From: an uncultured Collinsella sp.
GTDB taxonomy: Bacteria > Actinomycetota > Coriobacteriia > Coriobacteriales > Coriobacteriaceae
Assembly: GCA_900547805.1 (NCBI GenBank)
Contig: URIE01000006.1
Location: forward strand, 1 to 33,078
DNA length: 33,078 bases
Direction: 5' to 3'
Within the stretch, counting starts at the first letter, position 1. The number at the start of each line of letters is the position of its first letter. The notes below the pieces were generated by a model. That model searched no databases. It was not told the origin of the DNA and saw only the letters and a list, made by a program, of their open reading frames with translations. Shown here in pieces: positions 1 to 6,094 of the stretch. Made by a program: the position numbers and the translations under genes.

Positions 1-942
1 GTTGTGGACCATGCCGCCTCCGAGCAGGATGCCGTCGACGCCGCCGCCCAGGGCCGCGGCCATGGCGCCGATCTCCTTGCAGATCTGATAGACCATGGCG
101 TCCCAGGCGCGCTTTGCCACAACGTCGCCCTCGTCCGCGCGCCTGATGATCTGGATGGCGTCCGAGGTGCCCACGAGGCTCTCGAAGCCACCCGTCTTCA
201 TGCAGAGGCGGCGCGTCTCGGCCACGCTATGGCCGGCCTCAAGGTAGTCCAGCACCTCGACCACCGGCACGGCCCCGGCACGCGTGGGGGCCATGGGGCC
301 CTCGCCGCCCACGATGTCGTTGCCGTCGACCATCTTGCCCTTAAGATGAGCGGAAATCGAAATGCCACCGCCGATATGACAAACAATAAAGTTACACTCG
401 TCATATGCGCGACCGAGCTTTGCCGCATGGCGGATGGCGGTCTCTTTAAGATTAAGGGCGTGCAGGTGCACGTTTCGAAACACGCCCTTAATGCCCGTCA
501 TACGTGCGAGGTCGCACAGCTCATCGGTATCGGGAGGATTCACCACAAAAGAGGGCTTGCCCGTCTTTGAAGCGAACTCATGGGCAATCTGGGGACCCAG
601 CTGCGCCGGGTGCTGAATGCCGTTCGCACCGACGCGGGCATGCTCGAGCATGACCTCATTGATGGCATACGTGCCGCCGGGCAGCGAAAGCAAGCCGCCG
701 CCGCGACCGACAAATGCATCAAAGTCCTCGAGCTTCAGGCCCGCCTCATCCAGTGCTCCAAGAATCAGATCGCAGCGATACGGCATCTGAGCCGAAACCC
801 CATCGAACTGGGCGAGGTCCTTCGCGTCGTGTGCAACGTTCTTGCTGAGCTTGCACTCGTCACCCTCAAAAACGCCCACCTTTGTGGAAGTGGAACCCGG
901 GTTGATTACCAGGACGCGCCAGGGAGTCTTTTTATCGGACAT
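1..942 (-). CDS. buk: Butyrate kinase-like acyl kinase, 3'-truncated by window edge
   Basis: Translated from the ATG at 942 the frame stays open to base 1, giving 314 codons of an acetate/butyrate kinase (ASKHA fold). The N-terminal phosphate-binding motif reads VINPGSTSTKVGVF. Further motifs are VGRGGGLLSLPGGTYAIN, IQHPAQLGPQIAHEF, FIVCHIGGGISISAHLKGK and GGEGPMAPTRAGAVPV. These match butyrate kinase more closely than acetate kinase. Family role: acyl phosphate + ADP to carboxylate + ATP in the cytoplasm; the acyl chain may differ from butyrate here. The last roughly 40-50 residues lie outside the window. A strong AAGGAGG lies 8 nt before the ATG, inside the end of the upstream phosphotransacylase gene, and the gap is only 3 nt. 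The two are almost certainly co-translated and act in sequence. Confidence 0.93.
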   Translation of the reverse strand, partial: MSDKKTPWRVLVINPGSTSTKVGVFEGDECKLSKNVAHDAKDLAQFDGVSAQMPYRCDLILGALDEAGLKLEDFDAFVGRGGGLLSLPGGTYAINEVMLEHARVGANGIQHPAQLGPQIAHEFASKTGKPSFVVNPPDTDELCDLARMTGIKGVFRNVHLHALNLKETAIRHAAKLGRAYDECNFIVCHIGGGISISAHLKGKMVDGNDIVGGEGPMAPTRAGAVPVVEVLDYLEAGHSVAETRRLCMKTGGFESLVGTSDAIQIIRRADEGDVVAKRAWDAMVYQICKEIGAMAAALGGGVDGILLGGGMVHN

Positions 943-945
943 ACC

Positions 946-1953
946 CTAAGCCTCCTTAAGCGCCTGGGCGCGCACGCAGCTCATCACCACGTTGCCGACG
1001 ATCTCGTCGACGGGCGCAGAGCGCGAGCAATCGCACACGATCTTCTTGAAGCCCTGAAGCATGGGGCCGTAAGCATTGGCGCCGGTCAGGTTCTGAATGA
1101 TCTTGACGCCGATATTGCCCACGTTGATATCAGGCCAGATGACCACGTTGGCCTGTCCCGCAACAGCGGACTCACGATGTACCTTCTTGGCCGCAACCTT
1201 GGGGTTAATCGCCGAATCAAACTGGAACACACCGTCGATGGCAAGGTCGGGACGGCGATCGTTGGCAATCTCGCGAGCGCGGCGCACTTTGTCGACAAGC
1301 TCATTGTCCATCGAGCCGTCAGTCGAATGCGAAAGCAGCGCGCAACGGATATCCCATCCGGTCAGCGAGCGCACCGTTTCGCTCGACGAAATCGCGATTG
1401 AGGCAAGCTCCTCGCTCGTGGGGTCAACGCAAACGGCAGAATCGCCAAAAGCCAAAAGGCCGCCTTCGCCGCCAGTCCAGTTGGGAATATCGGCAATGCC
1501 GCAAGAGCTTACGGTATCGACGCCATCGGCAAGGCCGACGATAGTCTGTCCCGCCAGGATAATATCGCCCGTGGCGTTATCGATGCCGGCGAACATTACG
1601 TCGACATCGCCGAGTACCTGCAAAATCAGGGCGCGCTCAAGCGGACGCGTCATACGGCGCGCGGCGCCCTTGGGCTTAAACTTGCAATCCGGATGCGAAA
1701 GATAGCGCTCGCAGCAAGCGGCGTTCGCCTCCTCGTCGGTCACATCGACAATCTCGATGCCGTCAAGGGAGATACCACGCTCGTCGGCAAGCTCCTTGAG
1801 CTTACCGCCGTCGCCGACCAGCACGCATTCGGCAAGATGCTCGGCGGCGATCTTTGCGACCGCCTGCATCATGGTCTCGTTTTCGCCCTCGGGAAAAGCA
1901 ACGCTCATAGGCTTGGCGGCAGCCTGCTCGCGCAGGGTCTGCATCAGGTCCAT
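946..1953 (-). CDS. Phosphate acyltransferase of the Pta/Ptb family
   Basis: A 335-residue protein of the phosphate acetyl/butyryltransferase family: acyl-CoA + phosphate to acyl phosphate + CoA. Family hallmarks are SVAFPEGEN near residue 17, a glycine-rich AGIDNATGDIILAG segment, CALLSHSTDGS in the middle, the FQFDSAINP block, and a C-terminal NVGNIGVKIIQNLTGANAYG followed by GPMLQGF. The C-terminal block resembles Pta more than Ptb, although the partner gene looks like butyrate kinase, so the acyl specificity is open. Start: ATG at 1953 with GGAG 8 nt upstream, 5 nt after the ACP stop. It lies between the acyl carrier protein and the kinase in one transcript. It could release acyl groups (from CoA, or possibly from the carrier protein) as acyl phosphate for ATP formation. 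The use of acyl-ACP is inference only. Confidence 0.9.
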   Translation of the reverse strand: MDLMQTLREQAAAKPMSVAFPEGENETMMQAVAKIAAEHLAECVLVGDGGKLKELADERGISLDGIEIVDVTDEEANAACCERYLSHPDCKFKPKGAARRMTRPLERALILQVLGDVDVMFAGIDNATGDIILAGQTIVGLADGVDTVSSCGIADIPNWTGGEGGLLAFGDSAVCVDPTSEELASIAISSSETVRSLTGWDIRCALLSHSTDGSMDNELVDKVRRAREIANDRRPDLAIDGVFQFDSAINPKVAAKKVHRESAVAGQANVVIWPDINVGNIGVKIIQNLTGANAYGPMLQGFKKIVCDCSRSAPVDEIVGNVVMSCVRAQALKEA

Positions 1954-1958
1954 GGCAG

Positions 1959-2192
1959 CTACTCCATCTCTTCGGCAGTGCGCTCGATAAGCTCGCGGAT
2001 GGTCTTCATGACCATGACCTCGCGAACGGGGACCTCGGCATCGAGCTCGTTCTCGATCATGGAGGTCAGGGCGATCATCTTCATCGAGCCCTTGCCCAGG
2101 GTCTCAAACGTCGTCTCGGGGGTCACATCGCCATCGTAGTTGTAAGCGGACTTGGCAAAATCGCAGATCTGCTGAGTGAGTTCTTCGTTCAT
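1959..2192 (-). CDS. Stand-alone acyl carrier protein with atypical serine motif
   Basis: A 77-residue acidic helical protein with acyl-carrier-protein layout: helix I (about residues 3-16), a loop, then the attachment region LGKGSMKMIALTSMI and the acidic helix ending ENELDAEVP. The phosphopantetheine serine would be Ser36. The classic D-S-L is replaced by G-S-M, which departs from fatty-acid-synthesis ACPs and suggests a specialised carrier. It sits between a DUF35 gene and a phosphotransacylase, far from any visible fatty-acid synthase gene, and an Sfp-type phosphopantetheinyl transferase is encoded about 3 kb upstream on the same strand. Start: ATG at 2192 with AAGG 8 nt upstream. Likely role: carrying the acyl or beta-keto acyl intermediate of this operon's pathway. 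The partner enzymes are inferred from context, not demonstrated. Confidence 0.85.
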   Translation of the reverse strand: MNEELTQQICDFAKSAYNYDGDVTPETTFETLGKGSMKMIALTSMIENELDAEVPVREVMVMKTIRELIERTAEEME

Positions 2193-2224
2193 GATGGTGC
2201 CTTTCTAAGATAAAAAGAGGGGTA

Positions 2225-2260
2225 GCCACGGCGGGCTGGAGACATGGGTCCCGCCGTGGC
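2225..2260 (-). other. Intercistronic hairpin between DUF35 and ACP genes
   Basis: A perfect 11-bp inverted repeat (gccacggcggg at 2225-2235, cccgccgtggc at 2250-2260, 14-nt loop) lies in the 117-nt gap. On the minus strand it is followed after about 8 nt by a CTCTTTTTATC stretch, so it could work as a partial terminator, setting the DUF35 to ACP expression ratio, or as an mRNA stabiliser or processing element. The T-run is not directly adjacent, so a strong terminator is unlikely. Confidence 0.6.
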
Positions 2261-2288
2261 CTAAGAGAGGAAGCGAATTGTTATAGGG

Positions 2289-2314
2289 GTGAAAGCCTAG
2301 TGTGAAAGCCTAGT
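2289..2314. repeat. 13-bp tandem duplication at the DUF35 stop codon
   Basis: The sequence gtgaaagcctagt occurs twice head to tail (2289-2301 and 2302-2314). The second copy contains the in-use TAG stop of the DUF35 gene (2310-2312 on the minus strand). The first copy duplicates the stop and tail just downstream, as expected from a short slippage event with no coding effect. Confidence 0.85.
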
Positions 2315-2732
2315 CGTCAAGCTCGAACGTGAGCTCTTTGTAGCCCGGTCGGTCGATGACCTTGGCATGGACGCCCACGGTCTCGCCCGCCATGAGCTTG
2401 GCGCGGATCTCGGGGGCCTTCTTCTTGGTAATGCCATAGATGACGTAGGTGTACTGAGAGCCTTCGTCGATATCGACGGCGCCGTAGGCGTACTTGCCAT
2501 ACTCCTTGAGGTAGGGCTTGTCGTTCTGCGGACCAGGCAGGGTAAAATCGATCAGATGGCCGTGACCGGAAACCTGGACCCAATCGGTCTTGTGGTAGCC
2601 GCAGGCATTGCAGGCAAGGTGGGGCGGAAACTCGACGGCTCCGCACTCGGGGCACTGACGTGCCCAATAGATGCCCTCTTCAAGACCCGTGTAGAACTTC
2701 TTGACCACGGGCTCCATATCTTTGAGTTGCAT
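2310..2732 (-). CDS. DUF35 Zn-ribbon/OB-fold protein, thiolase partner
   Basis: A 140-residue protein with an N-terminal helix, a rubredoxin-like zinc ribbon (Cys27-Pro-Glu-Cys30 and Cys41-Asn-Ala-Cys44) and a C-terminal OB-fold containing GHGHLIDFT and VIDRPGYKELTFEL. This is the DUF35 / OB-fold nucleic-acid-binding-like family. Known members form complexes with thiolase-fold enzymes: archaeal thiolase-HMG-CoA synthase, ChsH2-type DUF35 with Ltp2 in steroid side-chain cleavage, and PhlB in PhlACB. They help position or pass on the CoA substrate. The gene directly follows the thiolase-like gene (38-nt gap), which fits an obligate subunit. Start: ATG at 2732, since AAGGAG lies 8 nt upstream. 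Longer in-frame extensions run into the thiolase gene and are not needed. The Met1-Gln-Leu-Lys start also matches family length. Confidence 0.9.
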   Translation of the reverse strand: MQLKDMEPVVKKFYTGLEEGIYWARQCPECGAVEFPPHLACNACGYHKTDWVQVSGHGHLIDFTLPGPQNDKPYLKEYGKYAYGAVDIDEGSQYTYVIYGITKKKAPEIRAKLMAGETVGVHAKVIDRPGYKELTFELDD

Positions 2733-2770
2733 GAGAATACTCCTTATGGGAAATCGAAAACCGCGGTCGC

Positions 2771-4036
2771 TTAGGCGACGGTACGAAGAATCTGGCAGCG
2801 CACATTCTGAGAACCGCCAAAACCGCGCAGGAAGGCCGTCTCGGGAACCTTCTTCATCTGGGTGGCACCGGCGACGCCGCGCATCTGCTTGACGGCCTCG
2901 ACGATATCGGCGATGCCGGATGCGCCATGAGCGTGACCGAAGTTGCAACGGCCACCGTGCGGGTTGATGGGCTTATCACCGTCAAAAGCGGTGCGGCCAT
3001 CGATCGCGTACTTCCAAGCCTCGCCGCGCGGAATATAGCCGCACTCCTCAGCCGAGACAATCTCGGAAGCCAGGAAGAAGTCGTTGCACATAAACAGGTC
3101 AATCTCGTCGGAGCTCACGCCGGTAAGGTCATAGACCTGCTTGGCGGCAAGCTCGGTAGCCCAGTGCTCGTTGTGGAGCAGACCGGCCTCGACAGCAGAG
3201 GCGCCCGTACCCAGCACCTCGATAGGCGCATACGGCACGCCCATGGCCTTGGCCTTCTCCGTGGGCATCACGACAACAGCGGCGGCACCGTCGCACTTCT
3301 TCTCAAAGCCGGTAACGCGCAGGTACTGCGTAACGCGCGGGTTGTACATGCTCTTGAGATACTCGTCGGCGGTATCGAACCCAGCTGCCTTCGCATCCTC
3401 CTCGACCGTGGTCTCGTACCAGGCAAGGGGATTCAGGACGGCACCGCGGCGAAGGCTCTTGGTAAGGCCGTTCAGGGCGTCATCGATCTGATCGGCAGTA
3501 AGGTCGTACTGCATCGAATACTCGTTGATCCAGTTGTCGAACGACACGCCAAAGGCACCATCGAGTGGGCGACCATACGCGCGGTCATAGATCTTATCGA
3601 GCGAGGGAATCATGACGTCGAGCGTAAAGTCCTGGCGAATATGCGAGGGCATGTGCTCAACGGGAAGGGTCGAAGCCAAATCGCAGGCACCCGTAAGGAC
3701 GACATCGTAGGCACCGGAGGCGACTGCCATCACGGCCTGCTCAAGGGCGACGTAGCCCGTGCAGCAAGCCTCGGAATGATGGACGGAACCCTTGGCGCGA
3801 ACGCCAAACCAATCGGCAACCTGCATGTTGGGGGTAATGCAATCGCCAACAAGATACGGATTGGCGCTGCCGTGGTAGAAAAAGTCGATATCGCGGGGCT
3901 CAAGACCGGCATCGGCAATTGCCTCGAGGGCAGCATAGCCAAACGCCTCGCCCTCGCCAATGCCCTGGGTCTCGGGATGCTCCTCAAAATCCTTGAACGG
4001 GGTGCAGCCTACGCCTACAATCGAGACGCTGCGCAT
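2771..4036 (-). CDS. Thiolase-like acyltransferase (SCPx/Ltp2 type)
   Basis: A thiolase-fold enzyme of about 421 residues starting MRSVSIVGVGCTPF, the typical N-terminus of SCPx-type thiolases. The nucleophilic cysteine is in SEACCTG (first Cys, residue 91). The second active-site loop reads FMCNDFF where SCPx thiolases usually have HDAF. The C-terminal catalytic block is NPHGGRCNFGHAHGASG. It may condense or cleave beta-keto or beta-hydroxy acyl thioesters; the direction and substrate are unknown. I chose the ATG at 4036 (GGA 6 nt upstream) because it fits the family. A GTG at 4057 with AGGA 11 nt upstream would add seven residues. It is the first gene of the thiolase-DUF35-ACP-Pta-Buk run. 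The 342-nt upstream region carries an 18-bp palindrome and hairpins. Pairing with DUF35 separates it from ordinary acetyl-CoA acetyltransferases. Confidence 0.9.
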   Translation of the reverse strand: MRSVSIVGVGCTPFKDFEEHPETQGIGEGEAFGYAALEAIADAGLEPRDIDFFYHGSANPYLVGDCITPNMQVADWFGVRAKGSVHHSEACCTGYVALEQAVMAVASGAYDVVLTGACDLASTLPVEHMPSHIRQDFTLDVMIPSLDKIYDRAYGRPLDGAFGVSFDNWINEYSMQYDLTADQIDDALNGLTKSLRRGAVLNPLAWYETTVEEDAKAAGFDTADEYLKSMYNPRVTQYLRVTGFEKKCDGAAAVVVMPTEKAKAMGVPYAPIEVLGTGASAVEAGLLHNEHWATELAAKQVYDLTGVSSDEIDLFMCNDFFLASEIVSAEECGYIPRGEAWKYAIDGRTAFDGDKPINPHGGRCNFGHAHGASGIADIVEAVKQMRGVAGATQMKKVPETAFLRGFGGSQNVRCQILRTVA

Positions 4037-4109
4037 GTTCTTTCCGAGCGTAACCACTGAATATCACATCCTAATCATGTGAGGGTGTACGGAGTGATGG
4101 CGCAGTCCG

Positions 4110-4145
4110 GCCGCGAGCGAAGGTGAGAGAGCGCTCGCGGCTTTT
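4110..4145 (+). other. Terminator-like hairpin in the leader region of the thiolase operon
   Basis: A perfect 10-bp inverted repeat (gccgcgagcg 4110-4119, cgctcgcggc 4132-4141, 12-nt loop) is followed by TTTT on the plus strand. It points away from the thiolase gene and no plus-strand gene precedes it. It may stop antisense transcription, or act as a structured element in the 5' leader of the thiolase mRNA. Confidence 0.5.
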
Positions 4146-4162
4146 CTGTGCCGTCACACGTT

Positions 4163-4180
4163 GAACTACTGCAGTGGTTC
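4163..4180. promoter_or_regulatory. 18-bp palindrome, candidate TetR operator
   Basis: The sequence gaactactgcagtggttc is an 18-bp palindrome with one mismatched pair, centred on CTGCAG. It lies about 125 bp upstream of the thiolase start and about 200 bp beyond the stop of the neighbouring TetR gene. Size and symmetry are typical of TetR-family operators. I see no convincing -35/-10 pair beside it, so its link to the promoter is inference. Confidence 0.45.
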
Positions 4181-4222
4181 TTTTGAACGTAGCTTTAGTT
4201 TATGAGGGGCAAGACAGGACGT

Positions 4223-4270
4223 ATGGGACAAAAAGGCCCTATGTGTCCCATCATTTGAGACCCATAGGGC
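4223..4270. repeat. Two interleaved 8-bp inverted repeats (pseudoknot geometry)
   Basis: Arms atgggaca (4223-4230) and tgtcccat (4244-4251) form one inverted repeat. Arms gccctatg (4236-4243) and catagggc (4263-4270) form a second. The arms alternate 1-2-1'-2', with spacers of 5, 0 and 11 nt. This is the classic H-type pseudoknot geometry if transcribed; as DNA it could be two overlapping protein sites. It lies in the gap between the TetR and thiolase genes. Confidence 0.6.
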
Positions 4271-4378
4271 AAAAGCGTTCCAAATAGCAGGTAAATGGTC
4301 TTATCAATAATGCAAGGATTCGGCAAATCATTATGACACCGCCATGAATCTAACCATTTACCCGTAAATAGCGACCGT

Positions 4379-4996
4379 TCATCCGAGCGTATTATCGAAA
4401 TCAGGGATCCGCGGATGCCAATGGCGCGATGCATCGTCGACAAAGAGCGGTGCGTAGAACATGCGATTGAGCGCGGCGGCAACGGTTCGTGCCTCAAGGT
4501 CAGGCCGGACTTCGAGCCAATACTGGATGAGGTTATGGTGGCCCGCAAGCGCAAAAGCAAGATACAGATCGAGGTCCGTCTCATCCGAAAACGTCGACCG
4601 CAAACGATCGCGAAAATAGTCATGCATGAAGATCGTTGCCTTGTGTGCAAACACGGGATCACCGTTATCGCTGTTAAGCGCCAGGACTTTCGAGCGATTG
4701 GCCTTGAGGATTTCCATGCGCTTGATCATCGTGGGCGTGGGATCAAGCTGCGCATCACCAAAACGAGCCTCAAGGGCAACGTCGTTAATGTCTTGCATGT
4801 TCTGGAGCAGCTCATCTTCAAAGCGCTTGACCACATCATCGACAGAGCGGTAGCAACGATAGAAGGTTGATTTTGATGTATGGGCAAGACGGAGTACGTC
4901 GGTGGCCTTAATCGATTGCACAGGCGTTGTCGCCATAAGTTCAAAGACGGCGCCTTCGATCCGCGAAGCAATATCGTTTTTAGCGTTCAGTGACAT
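4379..4996 (-). CDS. TetR/AcrR-family transcriptional regulator
   Basis: A 205-residue protein. Residues about 8-55 form a TetR-type helix-turn-helix with SIKATDVLRLAHTSKSTFY, where the recognition helix ends in the usual T-F-Y-R. The rest is an all-helical ligand-binding domain, with no named ligand visible. Start: ATG at 4996, preceded 8 nt upstream by GGGGAGG. It lies 29 nt after the phosphopantetheinyl transferase gene, so the two form an operon. It reads in the same direction as the thiolase operon that follows after about 340 nt. Likely role: sensing an acyl-CoA or similar small molecule and controlling the adjacent acyl-metabolism operon, perhaps through the palindrome at 4163-4180. 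Target and effector are inferred. Confidence 0.88.
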   Translation of the reverse strand: MSLNAKNDIASRIEGAVFELMATTPVQSIKATDVLRLAHTSKSTFYRCYRSVDDVVKRFEDELLQNMQDINDVALEARFGDAQLDPTPTMIKRMEILKANRSKVLALNSDNGDPVFAHKATIFMHDYFRDRLRSTFSDETDLDLYLAFALAGHHNLIQYWLEVRPDLEARTVAAALNRMFYAPLFVDDASRHWHPRIPDFDNTLG

Positions 4997-5025
4997 AGAA
5001 GGCCTCCCCTGTTGGCGATTGGCTA

Positions 5026-5655
5026 CTATGCTACCCGAAAGGCATGCTCCTCAATGGCGATATGGGGCATAGAACGCGCTGCACAAGAGATGACACACTG
5101 GCCAAACACCACCGAGGAAGTAAACCATCCGCTCGGCAACCCGTCTTTGCGGGGATCGATTGAAAAGCCGGACCCCTCCGCCTTCAGGACGGCTTCGATA
5201 CGCGTCCAAACCCGACACAGCCGAAAGGCGCGTTCCTGCGAATCTGCCGCAGCGTCAATCCACGCCCGTTCCCTTGAGCTCGCCATACGCTCAACCGCAA
5301 TAGGTACAATCTCATCGACCGCCTCGATATCCACGCCAATAGGTCCTCCGACCGACCGAGCAACATCGGAAACAGCGAGGACGGCCACGCTTCCGCCATG
5401 TGAAATGGAAATAGAGGGGGCCTCCCCATCCGCAAGCTCGATCTTGCCGAAAGCAGAACGCGCAAGCTGGGTGTCGTCGAAGACACCCAGGGCGTCGCGA
5501 AGCAGCAGACCCACGCCCGCAGCTTCCCTCCGAGACGCAATGGGGAGATCTCCATTGGAGGCACGCGAGGCATAACGTCCCGCGATTGATGCCATATCAA
5601 CGGTCTCGCCGGGATCGATCGCAGAAACGTCAACGAGATGCACGGTTATGTTCAA
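5026..5655 (-). CDS. Sfp-type 4'-phosphopantetheinyl transferase
   Basis: A protein of about 209 residues that transfers 4'-phosphopantetheine from CoA to a carrier-protein serine. Conserved blocks are SISHGGSVAVLAV (the PPTase SxSH motif), GPIGVDIEAVDE (the Mg-binding GVDIE) and VWTRIEAVLKAEGSGF (the WxxKEA region, with Ile in place of Lys). Length and motif order fit the Sfp/AcpT group. No ATG is available. I chose the TTG at 5655, because GTGGGGG lies about 9 nt upstream; a TTG at 5664 abuts that element and fits less well. The GTG at 5643 is also possible. The stand-alone ACP three genes downstream is its obvious local target. An Sfp-type enzyme, as opposed to AcpS, hints at a dedicated, secondary carrier pathway. 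Confidence 0.88.
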   Translation of the reverse strand: MNITVHLVDVSAIDPGETVDMASIAGRYASRASNGDLPIASRREAAGVGLLLRDALGVFDDTQLARSAFGKIELADGEAPSISISHGGSVAVLAVSDVARSVGGPIGVDIEAVDEIVPIAVERMASSRERAWIDAAADSQERAFRLCRVWTRIEAVLKAEGSGFSIDPRKDGLPSGWFTSSVVFGQCVISCAARSMPHIAIEEHAFRVA

Positions 5656-5754
5656 AATGGTCAACCCCCACTCGATTGAGATGACAAGGCTAAACTGACG
5701 TTCAGAACCGCTCTTTCATGAAGCGAGGTACCTTTTGCCGGCGATTTGGCGACC

Positions 5755-5791
5755 AAAACAAAACAGCCCAGAGGACATAGCCTCTGAGCTG
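5755..5791 (-). terminator. Intrinsic terminator of the tRNA-Val/tRNA-Gly operon
   Basis: On the minus strand an 11-bp stem (arms 5781-5791 and 5764-5774, one G-U pair, 6-nt loop) is followed by TTTTGTTTT. It starts 9 nt beyond the tRNA-Val CCA end. Confidence 0.9.
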
Positions 5792-5799
5792 CGAACATT

Positions 5800-5874
5800 T
5801 GGTGGGCGTTAGAAGATTTGAACTTCTGACCTCTTCCGTGTCAGGGAAGCGCTCTCCCCCTGAGCTAAACGCCC
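5800..5874 (-). tRNA. tRNA-Val (GAC)
   Basis: A 75-nt cloverleaf with a perfect GGGCGTT/AACGCCC acceptor stem, anticodon stem-loop CTTCC-CTGACAC-GGAAG (anticodon GAC), a T-arm with loop TTCAAAT, and encoded CCA. It is the second gene of a two-tRNA transcript, 3 nt after tRNA-Gly, and is followed by an intrinsic terminator. Confidence 0.96.
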
Positions 5875-5877
5875 AAA

Positions 5878-5953
5878 TGGAGCGGACAACGGGGCTCGAA
5901 CCCGCGACCCCAACCTTGGCAAGGTTGTGCTCTACCAACTGAGCCATGTCCGC
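5878..5953 (-). tRNA. tRNA-Gly (GCC)
   Basis: A 76-nt cloverleaf with GCGGACA/TGTCCGC acceptor stem, anticodon stem-loop CAACC-TTGCCAA-GGTTG (anticodon GCC), T-loop TTCGAGC and encoded CCA. It is the first gene of the tRNA-Gly/tRNA-Val transcript. The 18 bases of its 3' end recur at 8161-8178 in a tRNA-derived relic. Confidence 0.96.
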
Positions 5954-5965
5954 CTGCGAGGATTT

Positions 5966-6015
5966 AATATACGGGATAATCCACCCAAATGCAAGAACTT
6001 TTTTTGAAAAGTTTT
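5966..6015 (-). promoter_or_regulatory. Promoter of tRNA-Gly/tRNA-Val with A/T-rich upstream element
   Basis: On the minus strand TTGCAT (-35, 5989-5994) and TATATT (-10, 5966-5971) are separated by 17 nt, and the -10 ends 12 nt before the tRNA-Gly 5' end. Directly upstream is AACTTTTCAAAAAAAGTTC, a UP-element-like stretch with inverted symmetry, also seen at the tRNA-Leu promoter. Confidence 0.85.
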
Positions 6016-6094
6016 GCGACGCCCTCGCGAACCTCGCGAAGACATCAGCCACCACGGAAGGCGCTGGCAAACGCAAACTCACCGCAAGAGGCCC

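Noticed and set aside
4110..4145. Terminator of a plus-strand gene
   Set aside because: No plus-strand gene precedes it; kept only as a hairpin of unknown role.
4195..4662. A 155-codon frame overlapping the TetR gene and the intergenic repeats
   Set aside because: Different frame of a well-supported TetR gene, no ribosome site.
5702..6082. A 126-codon frame across the tRNA-Val/tRNA-Gly genes
   Set aside because: Lies over two intact tRNAs and their terminator and promoter.
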